Shown: positions 1 to 9,851 of the stretch, piece by piece
How the letters are laid out: each line of letters starts with the position of its first letter
Position numbering within the stretch: position 1 is the stretch's first letter
Assembly: GCF_932526225.1 (NCBI RefSeq)
Contig: NC_064044.1
Span: 9,621,038 to 9,646,037 of the forward strand
DNA length: 25,000 nt
Direction of reading: 5' to 3'
From: Nematostella vectensis
Lineage: Eukaryota; Cnidaria; Anthozoa; Actiniaria; Edwardsiidae
Translations under genes and position numbers: made by a program
Notes under the pieces: model-generated
The model's database searches: none
Seen by the model: only the letters and a program-made list of their open reading frames with translations
What the model was told of the DNA's origin: nothing

Positions 1-99
1 TTGTTAGGTGGTGGTGGGTGATACTGGTTGGGGTTTCAGCTTAGGGTTGTGGTGACACAGGGGGCGATGATATCGGTGATGGTGAGTAACAGGGTGTTA

Positions 100-539
100 C
101 AGGGTGTGGATGGGGGGGGTCTGCATGTCGGTAGTTGGTTAAAATTCCATAATTTGTCGGTAGTCGGTATAAATTATCAGTCTTTGTCGGTAGTAGGTGA
201 ATCTAAACTAGTATTCGCTTTAGTACCAGGTTTCATGTATAAACAAGATTAAACATTATTTGGAATTGATTAGTAATTAATAACTTATTAATAATAAATT
301 AATAATTATGGATTAATAATTGACTGAAAAGTTGATGCAACAAAAATACATAGTGCAGATTCTGGAATGGTCGAATTTAAGTAGATTGACGATGAAAGAA
401 AAGAGTAAAAATACCGGATATAATAAAATGTCGGTAGTCGGCAAATTCTTTTTTGTCGCTAGTCACTAGTTTTTTTGTCGGTAATCAGTTTTTTTTTTAA
501 GCCGTTTGTCGCTAGTCGGTTAACCCCACACAGACCCTG
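100..539. repeat. TGTCGGTAGT repeat clusters, possibly an element with CAGGGT ends
   Basis: TGTCGGTAGT or close variants occur at about 126, 155, 185, 429, 454, 476 and 507, all in the same orientation, in two clusters around a unique AT-rich core. The outer ends CAGGGTGTGGATGGGG (from 100) and, complementing the right end at 539, CAGGGTCTGTGTGGGG could be a short TIR. No target duplication is visible. No gene is seen in 1-813. Confidence 0.5.
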
Positions 540-540
540 G

Positions 541-800
541 AGCTAAGATGGTGGTGGTAGTTATGACATTGATATGGTAATGATGATTTCAATGATAATA
601 TTGATGATAAAAGATATAGTGATGATGTAGATGACGGTAGTGTTGAAAATTACTATTGTGACGATGACTATTGTTGAAATTGTGATGTTGACGACAAGAC
701 TGTGATGGTGTTGGTGTTGATCGTTATAGGGAGTGATGGTGGTATTGACGATGTCGATAAATATAATGACAACGGCTGTGATATTGAATAGAAAATAGAG
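541..800. repeat. Degenerate GAT/GTT trinucleotide tract
   Basis: Imperfect GATGAT/GTTGAT simple sequence follows the donor of copy A exon 5 in its last intron. A similar but shorter GATGATG tract follows the equivalent exon of copy B (15518-15555). Confidence 0.7.
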
Positions 801-813
801 ATCATTTTCTTAC

Positions 814-1105
814 CACTGTAGCCGCCCACACTCAGTCGATATATGTCAGACTCCGCTGCGATTGAAAAGTGACCGTACTGAGCATGCGCCGTCTCCCCCG
901 CGTCAGCTTCCATATCCACTCTCAGCTCGGTAGCGACTGCATTGGTCAGCCTTTGGATTCGGTCCAGTCCTAGCCAATGCTCTCCCTGGAGATCACCAAA
1001 CCCGTTTTTGTACTCGGCCCAGTCTCGCCAGAAGTCCACGGAGCCATCTTGGCGTCTCTGGAACACGGTCCAGCCACCCCCAAAGGTTTCCTGGTCACAA
1101 AAGAC
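814..1105 (-). CDS. Copy A exon 5: central fibrinogen-related domain
   Basis: A 292-nt exon (phase 0 in, phase 1 out; donor G|GTAAGA). It opens [20 protein letters not shown] and includes [23 protein letters not shown] and the ELRVDM strand, ending RLSVGGYSG. These are hallmark FReD motifs. It differs from the copy B exon (same length) at about 10 of 97 residues, so the duplication is recent or the copies have been homogenised. The final exon, expected to carry the DxDND calcium loop and the last disulfide, is outside the window. Confidence 0.88.
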
Positions 1106-4100
1106 CTATAACAATAATTGTTTACTTTTACTAGCAGCAAGCGAGCTTGTATTCTGTATTCTGATTGATTCTAAGAAGAATATGAATATGGAATATGGAT
1201 TGGGTGGGGGACGGGACGGGACGGGAGATAGCCCATTATTATATTTTGAAACAATAAACATTGCTTGACGGACTGAGATTAATTGTCTTTCAAAATTATT
1301 GAGGAGAGGGGGTCACATGCCCCCAGTGCCCCACCCATTGCAACAGCCCTGACTCGATAATGAGGGCTTCCCTGCATGCTGCAACCTCCTGCAGTCTTGA
1401 TTCGAATTTTGTGTCACACAGTTATTTCTCCTATGTCTCCAGTTTTCTCGGATAAGGATATCGAACCGGTCCCGTCTTTTCTAGCTGTACTAAACTAGGG
1501 GACGCAATAAACTCTCTGGCATTGACCACCCTCTATAACAGTGCTTACTAACAATACACACATTGGATGCACTTGATTTGGAGCCTAGCTTATGTTGTGC
1601 CTCCCGCACCAGTATAACTGATGGAAGTTATAAACAAAACAACTATACATATCTTCATTATAATAGGGAGTTTTTTTTTAAAGCATTTTTCCTTTCTACG
1701 TCAAGTTCTTAATTGCAATTACATACTCAAATAACGTCACACATAGGAAAAAGTGTTTGGGGAAAAATCTTTCTTTGGCCACAAGTAAATACTTCACTCG
1801 AATCTTCCTTACCTGGAATGCTCCCTGTCCGTCAGGATCCACCATGTACACCCCGCTAGTGGTACCCCCACCGGACAGAACCTCAGCGCAGTTTGTATGA
1901 ACTACAATAACAATAACATACCGCATAAAGTGAAGAGTTGCAATCCCACGGTTTGCAGCTCTTCAAACCAAATGTAACCCAATGTAACAATGACGATGAT
2001 AATGATGACGATGACATTGACAGTGACAACAATAATAACAACAACAACAACAACAACAATAGTAGTAAGAGTAAAAGTGATATTGATAGTAACAGTGACC
2101 ACCTGCGCGGTCCATAACAATGACGATGATGACGACGACGATAACAGTTACAAAATAACAAAAGCAACAACAATAACAGAAGTATTAACAGTAAAAGTGA
2201 CAGTTACGTTACAGTGACGATAAGGTACAACGCCGACAATAACGGCGACGATGACGATATGATGGTGATGGTGATGAAGAGGCATGTAATGACAGGGCCC
2301 GCGCGGTATATTTTGAAAACGGCGTTTATCATTGAAATTGTATCAAGATAAAGGGGGGACTACAAGTGGCCTATGAAATTCAGAGTAAGTTAAAAAACAT
2401 TTCCATCACCAAAACAGAACGACAAAAGAATGTTTTATTTACCGCATGTTGATGATCCGACTGGACAAACACACGAAAATCCGCCAACTGTAAAGTCCGC
2501 TTTGCACATTCTGTCCGCAGAACATGATCCAGGAATGCAATCATTCTGAAAGAAATATATCGAAATAAAACAAAATATTTCGATGGGCGATTCGATATCA
2601 CTCATTGCTCACCTTCTCTTCTCAAGCAAGAGGATGGCTGATGGCTGCGTTTAATGAAAGGCTCGTCTAGCAAGTCTAGCAGCCAAATTATAGCTTTGAA
2701 AGTCTCAGAAAATTCTGCAGAAACCGAAGTCCATCTGAAGTGTCTTTGCTTGGCCGCATAGATCAGAGCCGTAGCAGGTCATGTAAGATTGGGGGAAGGG
2801 TGCATTACGAAAACAAAACATTAGAAAAAATAAGGAAAATATTGGGATGGGGGGGGGGCACAGCCACGCCCCTACTTGTCATTTCCTTATAGTTTTTTTT
2901 AAAAGGTTGGGGGAGGGCACATGCCCCAAGTTCCTCACTCCCAGCTAAGGCCCTGTAGCCAAAGAAGCATAAAAGGGGCACTTGCATATAAAAAGTGGTT
3001 TTGGTGTTATTTCGGCGATATTTCGAAAACAGTCAAAGTTATGTGGAATAATTTAACAATAAAAAATCCAGGTTTATTAAATGGCCTTTGATCAATCATA
3101 TAAATACAATATTGTGGTTTGAACGCCTCACGTCGAGTGGATGGAATTGATTGAAAATAGTACTTTTAGGTCTCGGCACAGGCCGTTCCTTAACTCATAA
3201 ATAAACCAACTACAGCGGCGTAGCCAGGATTTTTAACAGGAGGGGGCCCAAAAGGGACATTCAAGGCATTTTCTTCTGTATTTTAGATAATGTCTCATAC
3301 ATTTACTGTATTTTTGGCTGCTAAAAAGGGGGGGGGGGGGGGGGGGTCGGGACCCCCTAGGCCACGCCCTGGCTACGCCCCTGAACTAGATTCTTTTCAT
3401 ACACTTTTCACACACTTTTTTAATATAATACTTTCCTAGAACAAGCGTGCGAGTTCCCCTTTAACACAACCTAACAACACATATGTCAAATGTCATATGT
3501 AAATTGTGTGGTTATCACAGTGGTTTTAAAAGAAATTCTGCTTATTAGCGCAATTATGGATAACGTCGGCCTTTATTCCTTTTCTTTCATTTCTACATTT
3601 TCGATACATTTTCCGCTTGCAAATAAGCTTTACCTCTGTTCCTCTATAAGAGGTTTCTGGATCATCCACAAAGTCACCCGGATGCTGGTGACGAGTTGAC
3701 GTGCTGATGTGACAGGTCTTGGACGTGTGGTTATAGATGGTTGACTGACAAAAGTCATTCAGATAGCATTTCACGCTGCAATTCTCCTCATCGATCCCCG
3801 TAATGTTGAATGTAGTGTGATTTTTAAGAAGTTTTCTATTATGGACGTCCGTGAGCGCCATTATCTTGCACATTTTATCTGAAAATATGATTAAGTCGAT
3901 GAAAAAACGTGCAAGCGTTCATTTTGTCTGTTTGACCTGGCTGGATGCCATATAGACGACAACCCGATATAAGCGACAACCCAAATCTTACCTCTTATTC
4001 GGTTAGGATTAATTAAGTATACGCTAGTTAGTGAAGTTCCGACAAAAAATGCTTGCACTAAAATGTCTGTTTCACCCTGTCCCCCAGGTTATCTCTGTCA

Positions 4101-5206
4101 TGCCCTATACCCAGTGCTCGCAGAAGAGGGATAAGAAAGCACATTTTCGAATGTTTTGAATTTCTTTCCTGATTGTCTTATAATAAAACAAAAGATGGGG
4201 AAAGAGCTACAGTCATGCAATATAATTATTTTAAATTTGACGAAGAAGCTGCAAAACATTTTTTACATTGTTTGCTTCTAGCTCAAACAGACGAACAGCC
4301 AAAGTAATAAATTCACTACAAACAGTGTGCAATGGAGTTTAAAAGGCAACCATTTTTTTTCTTTCAAATACACTTGTGATGCCTGCATTCTAATAACATT
4401 CTTACAAACAAAATTAAAGGAAATAAAGGAATAATAAATTATTTATTATTTCAAAGAAGCTCGACATTTCTTGCCCTCTGGGGTTTCTTTTGAGTTTTTG
4501 TTCTTGTTTTATTTATCTTCAGGACGTTTTATATTTTTGAGTTTGAAAACCGCGGAGTTTGTTTGGGGAATTCTCGAGCAGATGTTAAGCACTCAACCTG
4601 CGGTCTCGTGCTCCACTGATCTGCTTTCGAATTCTCCCAAACAAAACACTCGGTTTTCAAAACTCAATGAAGGCACGCAAAGAATATTTTATTTCTTAAC
4701 TGGATAAAAATAATGACAAATGGGTAACTAACTTAGGGCTTATTAAACTTTGTTAAGGTAAGGATCCCTAGGGATCCTCAACCAGACAACGTTTATTAAG
4801 CCAAACAATCAATGCTATAATTTGCAAAACTTTTTAACAATAAACCTGCAAGATATATCTTCCAGAAATCATAAAATATATACTATACTTTTAGCCATTC
4901 CTAATTTGGTATACTTTTGGATCTAGTTCACTTCAAAAATTAAATATTCTGCGTACCTTAACTAGTTGTGAAAACAATTTTAGAAAACAGAAGAAGTGGT
5001 CCTTTTTTATATATGTATTGAGAATACAAAAAGCTTATTTCTCTATTCCAGCTAAACGGGCTATAAAGATGATTAGAATAAGTATGCGTGTTTCAATCAT
5101 TATTCCCTTAAAAGAACATACAAATAGTTTACTCACCTTGTTGATTGCTTGCGATTACGATTAGACAATTGTAGAGTGTTATCAGAATCAAAGAGGAGAA
5201 TCTCAT
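814..5206 (-). CDS. FReD gene copy A: secreted PAN-EGF-fibrinogen-domain protein (five exons, 3' end off window)
   Basis: Spliced gene reconstructed from five exons at 5206-5137, 3878-3634, 2545-2443, 1901-1813 and 1105-814. All junctions have AG acceptors and GT donors, and the phases chain correctly (1, 0, 1, 0, 1). The 799 coding bases give about 266 residues: signal peptide, PAN/apple-like module, six-cysteine EGF-like module, then the first two thirds of a fibrinogen C-terminal domain. By homology with copy B, one more exon of about 90 codons with the stop should lie left of base 1. FReD proteins are typically secreted recognition lectins (ficolin, tachylectin-5 and similar); a role in binding glycans or acetylated ligands outside the cell is inferred from the family. 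Every exon is intact, so A looks like the functional member of the pair. The exact ligand and orthologue are unknown. Confidence 0.85.
1813..1901 (-). CDS. Copy A exon 4: start of fibrinogen-related domain
   Basis: An 89-nt exon (phase 1 in, phase 0 out) with a TAG acceptor and a CAG|GTAAGG donor. It opens VHTNCAEVLSGGGTTSGVY and ends in DPDGQGAFQ. The NCAEVL...SGVY...PDG pattern is the canonical beginning of a fibrinogen C-terminal domain (first domain cysteine, then the GxY and PDG turns). It continues directly into the VFCD segment of the next exon. Confidence 0.85.
1988..2275. repeat. ACA/GAC/GAT trinucleotide-rich tract
   Basis: A mixture of GACGAT, AACAAC and AGTAA-type units, open in several frames on both strands only because of its composition. 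It fills the 541-bp intron between the EGF-like and FReD exons of copy A, at the place where copy B has its second EGF exon. Confidence 0.8.
2443..2545 (-). CDS. Copy A exon 3: EGF-like module
   Basis: A 103-nt exon (phase 0 in, phase 1 out) between a TTTCAG acceptor and a G|GTAAAT donor. It opens NDCIPGSCSADRMCKAD and contains six cysteines, with GGFSCVCP near the end, spaced as in a compact EGF-like module. The copy B exon at 18660-18558 has exactly the same length and cysteine pattern. The 540-bp intron that follows holds only ACA/GAT simple repeats; no second EGF exon like that of copy B was found there. Confidence 0.8.
3213..3383. mobile_element. MITE-like element, CAG...CTG ends, in copy A intron
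   Basis: A 171-bp element whose ends are inverted: CAGCGGCGTAGCCAGG at the left and the complement CAGGGGCGTAGCCAGG at the right. It is flanked by the 5-bp direct repeat AACTA (3208-3212 and 3384-3388). It contains a 19-base G run (3328-3346). A second copy of the same family is at 16585-16738. It lies in the intron between the PAN and FReD-side exons of FReD copy A's neighbourhood (3633-2546) and has no coding capacity. Confidence 0.75.
3634..3878 (-). CDS. Copy A exon 2: PAN/apple-like domain
   Basis: A 245-nt exon entered in phase 1 through a TTTTCAG acceptor and left in phase 0 at GAG|GTAAAG. It encodes about 82 residues opening DKMCKIMALTDVHN. The cysteine pattern (one near the start, then ENCSVKCYLNDFCQS, then a KTCHIS cysteine) fits the PAN_1/apple fold. 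Three N-glycosylation sequons (NHT, NIT, NHT) support an extracellular location. PAN modules usually mediate protein or carbohydrate contacts. The matching exon in copy B is 41 nt shorter, which makes this the intact reference version. Confidence 0.8.
4537..4667. repeat. Imperfect foldback repeat in copy A intron 1
   Basis: The left arm (TTGAGTTTGAAAACCGCGG, GTTTGTTTGGG.AATTC, GCAGAT) is complementary to the right arm (ATCTGC, GAATTC.CCCAAACAAA, GGTTTTCAAAACTCAA). The arms are about 45-50 bp with a loop of about 33 bp. It may extend weakly further outward. Confidence 0.75.
4761..4778. repeat. Perfect 18-bp palindrome AGGATCCCTAGGGATCCT
   Basis: A perfect self-complementary 18-mer without spacer in intron 1 of FReD copy A. 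Isolated; no function assigned. Confidence 0.85.
5137..5206 (-). CDS. Copy A exon 1: start codon and signal peptide
   Basis: The ATG at 5206-5204 opens 23 codons beginning MRFSSLILITLYN and ending ASNQQ. This is a short positive n-region, a hydrophobic core and a small-residue cleavage region, typical of a signal peptide. The exon ends after one base of the next codon at a strong donor (G|GTGAGT), which matches the phase of the PAN exon 1258 bp downstream. The start was chosen because it is the only ATG placing a hydrophobic leader in this frame. The 5' UTR and promoter lie to the right of 5206; no TATA box was recognised. Confidence 0.8.
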
Positions 5207-6877
5207 GGTTCATTCGCTTTGTTTGTCGCTTAAGAGCAAACAAAAAAGCCCGTACTAAGGCATCTCTAGTTCTATCAATGGAAGCATGAAATACTCATTC
5301 ATTATTCATAAGTGGAAATAAATTCGAAAGGGAGAATGGTTACGAGATAACCTGGTTAAGGTACTTGCACCGGCAAAAGGGTCCATTTTGACTCGTTATA
5401 AGGTTGTACTGTTTCAAATCTCATCAAAAATGACTACAAATATTGAAAATATGTTAAGTATAGATCAATATGGCGGGAAGTTTTTGACGAGTTTGACAGC
5501 TAAAAGTGCTAATTGAAGGAGCATATGCTTTATTTTTCTTTTTACCTCGTTTTCTGGCTTGGCTTTTTATAATTTTAATATTTTTTTAGGCAAATTGATG
5601 TGCATCCGATAATACAGAATCGTACGGGAGTTTTTTTCGAAAAGCAATTTCTAAATTTTACCAACGGAAAAAAGTACTATAAATTCCCATTACAAAATTT
5701 CGAAGAAAAAAAACCTCCCGCTTGTTTTTTCGTCATCAAGTGAACTTTGTTTGTGGCAAGTTTCATCGCTCTACCATCGTTCTACTCTGAGTAAAACGTG
5801 ATTGACGGTGTGTTAATGACATTAGCAGACTGTATATATGCGCTTTTAACAAAAAAACAGAAGCAAAAACCCTTAAAATCCCACGTTTTACGTCAAAATA
5901 AAGTTGTTCTACAGTCTCCACTCAATTCCATGGTCTTACCGCTGCCCTAAATGTCTCAGTGCTCATTCAAAGCGTCTTTGCCTACCCTACCTCCCTTAGG
6001 AAAATGTTGGGTCATCCCGTTGCTATGCGTGGGTTACCTCGCGCATGCGCAGTTAGCGATAAATACTCCAAAATAACTCCGAAATCTTCACGCGTCTTCA
6101 AAAATGATTGTGGATTTGTTTGGCTTGGCGATAGATAATAATTTCAGATTTGGTTATCAAACTATCCTAAAAAAATGGTACCTTTGTTCCTTTTGGCTTC
6201 TCTCTAGTTGATTGAGTGTGTTCACTTGACGGCTATCATCCCAGTAATGCATATCAATCAATGGCTGTCGTTTTTCTAAATGGTCTAAAAGAGCCTGGGG
6301 CGAGCGCGCGGGAGACCTGTGATATTCTAAGACGTTAGGGACAAGGCTCAGTATCCAAGATGGCTGCCAGCAAAATTGTAAGTCAACACGAATTCCTGCA
6401 AGTTTACGTGGAAAATCTCTACTTACAAAAATCTAGAGCGAAAAAAATATTAGAGCGACTCATAATAAGGAAATGACCGAGCAAGCTAGAAAAACAAAAG
6501 TTTTTAAAACAAGATTGACTGATATGGATTAAACACACACCATATGGAGGTCAACTCTAAGGCCTAAGCCAGACCTCAAACTTGTAGAGGGACTTGACTT
6601 GTACTTTTCACCTGCAGTTTCAAATGCAAATGCATGCCAGTTGATTGATTGATTTTTATTTGTGTGTATTTGCCTTTGGAAGGGAGCATTAAAATAGACA
6701 GATCCCTCCCTCCAACACGGTGCACCTTCCAACACGGTGCTCAAACAGCACAATCATTGCCGGTTCTAAATTTCATCAACGTCTCGACAGCATTGCTGAG
6801 CCAAAATCTCGACAGTTTCCCGCCAACATTGCTGGGCCAAAATCGCCAGCAATTTGGCGTATTGTTTGCAGGTGCTT
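5207..6877. other. Region upstream of copy A without a recognised gene
   Basis: This should hold the copy A promoter and 5' UTR (nearest the 5206 ATG), but no TATA box or other core signal was clear. Near 6040 a CGCGCATGCGCAG palindromic motif resembles an NRF-1-type site. At 6700-6735 CCAACACGGTGC is repeated, and at 6785-6850 a CGACAG..TGCTG.GCCAAAATC motif is repeated. No ORF with family resemblance was seen. Confidence 0.5.
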
Positions 6878-6882
6878 GAGGA

Positions 6883-8025
6883 TGTATAACCCATAAATGT
6901 CATAACAACCATAAATGTAATAACACACACCATAAATGTAATATAATATGTCGCCCATAAATGTTATAACTTATAATTTTGACTCATAGAAACAACATTA
7001 GACAACCAAACTTGGCAAATGTCATGTAGGTGTCAAGGGGGGTGCAACGGTATGTCAACTGAGCATGACGAAATCAATGACGTCACTTAAAACGGCAATA
7101 CTCATATCTCATCATAGAAACATCATGAGGCGATCTCACTTGGCAGATGTCATGTAGGTGTCAAAGGGGGTGCCATGATATGTAAACTGGGCATGACGTC
7201 ATCGATAACGTCACTAAAAACGGCAATACTCATATCTCATCATAGAAACATCATGAGGCGATCTCACTTGGCAGATGTCATGTAGGTGTCAAAGGGGGTG
7301 CAATGATATGTCAACTGGGCATGACGTCATCGATAACGTCACTAAAAACGGCAATACTCATATCTCATCATAGAAACATCATGAGGCGATCTCACTTGGC
7401 AGATGTCATGTAGGTGTCAAAGGGGGTGCAATGATATGTCAACTGGGCATGACGTCATCGATAACGTCACTAAAAACGGCAATACTCATATCTCATCATA
7501 GAAACATCATGAGGCGATCTCACTTGGCAGATGTCATGTAGGTGTCAAAGGGGGTGCAATGATATGTCAACTGGGCATGACGTCTAGATAACGTCACTAA
7601 AACGGCAATACTCATATCTCATCATAGAAACATCATGAGGCGATCTCACTTGGCAGATGTCATGTAGGTGTCAAAGGGGGTGCAATGATATGTCAACTGG
7701 GCATGACGTCTAGATAACGTCACTAAAACGGCAATACTCATATCTTATCATAGAAACATCATGAGGCGATCTCACTTGGCAGATGTCATGTAGGTGTCAA
7801 AGGGGGTGCAATGATATGTCAACTGGGCATGACGTCATCGATAACGTCACTAAAACGGCAATACTCATATCTCATCATAGAAACATCATCTTTGCAACCT
7901 TGACACCTTCATGACATCTTTCAAGTTAGACTGAACTATGTTTCTATGATGACATGGTGGTGACTGTTATTACATTTATAGTTGTTATAACATTTATGGT
8001 TGCTATTACATTTATGGGTAATACA
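6883..8025. mobile_element. Non-autonomous TIR element containing a satellite array, flanked by GAGGA
   Basis: The ends are inverted: TGTATAACCCATAAATG at the left, and the complement of the right end reads TGTATTACCCATAAATG. Each TIR contains repeated CATAAATGT sub-units (four at 6891-6968, three inverted at 7958-8020). The direct repeat GAGGA lies immediately outside both ends (6878-6882 and 8026-8030), as a 5-bp target duplication. There is no transposase ORF; the interior is almost entirely a 128-bp tandem repeat. TGT...ACA ends with a 4-5-bp duplication recall Ginger-type DNA transposons, but the superfamily is not established. Confidence 0.75.
6985..7889. repeat. Tandem satellite, seven units of 126-128 bp
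   Basis: The marker TGGCA recurs at 7013, 7141, 7269, 7397, 7525, 7651 and 7777, giving periods of 128, 128, 128, 128, 126 and 126. The first unit (from about 6985) is diverged; the central ones are almost identical, indicating recent amplification. Most units contain TGACGTCATCGATAACGTCAC, with a perfect CRE palindrome (TGACGTCA). The two units carrying GACGTCTAGATAACG account for the 126-bp steps. The partial last unit ends near 7889. Confidence 0.92.
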
Positions 8026-8155
8026 GAGGACAGCTACAAGATGTAGTCTAGAGCAAGCGGACTATCTATCAAGCCTTACTCGAGATGTCTGGGTACGCCA
8101 CTACTTGTTCTCTATATTTTACATTGGCAATTACTAACAATGGCAAAAATATAGG

Positions 8156-8245
8156 TGATGGGGGTATCGACGATACTCGTAATGATGCGTTGAGGTGATT
8201 TATTCGGTTAGCTCATGTTCGCCGCCATCTTGGCTGAAAGAAAGG
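8156..8245 (-). repeat. LTR-like segment, 3' side of Gypsy remnant
   Basis: The partner of 9852-9945. It contains the plus-strand blocks GGTATCGACGATACTCG, GCGTTGAGGTGATTTATTC and CGCCGCCATCTTGG. The minus strand carries AATAAA within it, compatible with an LTR polyadenylation signal. Similarity to the partner ends at about 8245, so the LTR limits are uncertain. Confidence 0.45.
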
Positions 8246-8881
8246 TAATGCCCAGTCCTAATGCGCCACAAACATTCAATGATATCCCCCTCTTCGCATA
8301 TACAACAAACAAAAACTGCGATAAACTTAACTGTGACTATAGTCCAGTGTTTTACTTATGCTAGCTGATCTAAAAGTAATAACAACAAATCAAATGCATC
8401 GTTCTTTCGTGGTTACAGTACCGCTGGCTGGTCCCGTTATTTCGCACGAGCCTTTAATAACTTTTTTTGCGCGGGTAAAATGGCTTCTGCTTTGACTTTG
8501 ACCGTCTTGACGAAGATATCCTATAGATCTGCGGGGGACACAACCCTGGGCCTATGCCTTCCTTAGGAGGAGCTTGGAGGTATTCGGGGATTCTGTCGCG
8601 TTTGGGCACTGCATCTTTCTTGTCAGCGTCGTCTGTTGTCTGCTCGTGGTCTACCAACTGTGGTGACGAGTGTTCCTGGGTGAATGGTGTTGCATACTCA
8701 GAAGGTGGTTTGGGATCGGTTCGGGGTCATAAAGTGTTTCCTCATGCGTTGGTATAGCTTGTCGTTGATTTCTACGACGTAAGTTCTGGGCTCCCTGGTA
8801 GGGTGTTGTCGGCCGAGTACTTTTTCGGGTTCCTAGATGGTATGGTGAGTGTTCCAGATGTGCACTCTCTGTCTTCTTTCT

Positions 8882-9141
8882 CTATAACGGCGCGTTAGTT
8901 GTGACGGGCGGCTTGCCCGTCTTGCCTGTCTTTCCTTGCCGACTTTCCTGGTTGTTGTGTTGGTGTGTCTCCGTCTTTGGGTGCTTTGACTGGAGTGACG
9001 TGTTAGTGTTGGGTAGCAGGGTTCTTGGTCGACGTCCAAACAGGATGTCATCCAAGGGGGTGATTCGGTACATCCATATGGCAGTGTATGGACATTGTTA
9101 AACATCTTGGGCCTTGGTCCATAGGTGTTTGCACGTACCAA
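8882..9141 (-). pseudogene. Gypsy integrase C-terminal fragment, frame-broken
   Basis: One frame reads MYRITPLDDILFGRRPRTLL, the typical 'RxTPL...LLxGRxxRTxLP' segment that follows the integrase core. It continues into a basic, Gln/Thr-rich tail. Upstream in the same orientation another frame (VRANTYGPRPKMF) and stops show frameshifts between this piece and the core at 9243-9560. Confidence 0.65.
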
Positions 9142-9242
9142 CGCTCTTTTTCAGCTAAGCTGTTTGCCTGGTGATGATAGGGTGAACTAGACGTTAGCCT
9201 TATGAATATCAATTGACACATTCTTAGGAATTGCTTCCTGAC

Positions 9243-9560
9243 CTATTGGCTGCCAAAGTCGGCAAGGATTATGCTAGGAAAGCCATATTCGGCGAAGACG
9301 CCTTTAAAGTGGCTGGATGCTGTTGTTGCGGTCATGTTGGTTAGAAGTCGGAATACTGGGAATCTTGAGTAGTAGTCAACAATCATCAGGTACTTGGAAC
9401 CGTTGTGCTCGAATATGTCTGTTCCAAGTGTCTGCCAGGGTCTGGTGAGCAGGTCAGGTTGCAGGGCCGGGAGCTTCGGTTGGACTGGTTGGTGTTTGTT
9501 GCAAACATTGCAGTCTTTTACCATCTCTTGGATGTCGTTTGCATCTATATTTGATATGTT
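9243..9560 (-). pseudogene. Gypsy integrase fragment (zinc-binding region and start of catalytic core)
   Basis: The frame reads DIQEMVKDCNVCNKHQP, matching the C-x2-C half of the integrase HHCC zinc-binding region, then TRPWQTLGTDIFEHNG (first catalytic Asp), YLMIVDYYSRFPVF, and FAEYGFPSIILADFGSQ, where the family normally has DNGSQ (second catalytic Asp). The N-to-F change and the stop right after show decay. It is a retrotransposon remnant with no expected function. Confidence 0.8.
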
Positions 9561-9619
9561 ACAATACCAAGCAGCGAAAGGTGCTCTTTGCTGTTTTTTT
9601 TTTTTTTTTTTTTTTTTTT

Positions 9620-9708
9620 AGCGTAAATATTCTTTATTGCTTCGAGCTTGTCAGCAGTGGAAACTATTCCCTCTGTCGTCGGGGTGTGGCCAAAGAACTT
9701 CACCTTGC
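9620..9708 (-). pseudogene. Gypsy reverse-transcriptase C-terminal scrap
   Basis: The reading KVKFFGHTPTTEGI followed by DKLEAIKNI matches the 'VxFLGHxxxxxGIxxDPxKxxAI' block at the end of the reverse-transcriptase palm/thumb region of Gypsy elements. It runs straight into a 26-bp A run on this strand (T run at 9594-9619), after which the integrase begins, so RNase H is deleted. Confidence 0.6.
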
Positions 9709-9851
9709 TGCTTGAACTGGAGCTTGTCTGAGTTTTAGCTACATTTGGCTTGAATCCTGCCGCCATTGTCGAGTGAGGGCGAAACTGTAAAACATGCTCT
9801 GAATTTCGCGGAAAGGTTAAGTTAATCGAAGGCAAACGAAGGCTTTGGACG

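Noticed and set aside
1883-2217. Leu-, Val- or Thr/Asp-rich open frames
   Set aside because: They lie on the ACA/GAT trinucleotide tract in an intron and are compositional artefacts.
6985-7889. CRISPR array
   Set aside because: Whole units repeat with no unique spacers, the period is about 128 bp, the genome is eukaryotic, and there are no cas genes.
8454-8757. Small open frames on both strands near 8.5 kb
   Set aside because: They overlap the degraded 3' part of the Gypsy remnant; no independent gene features are seen.
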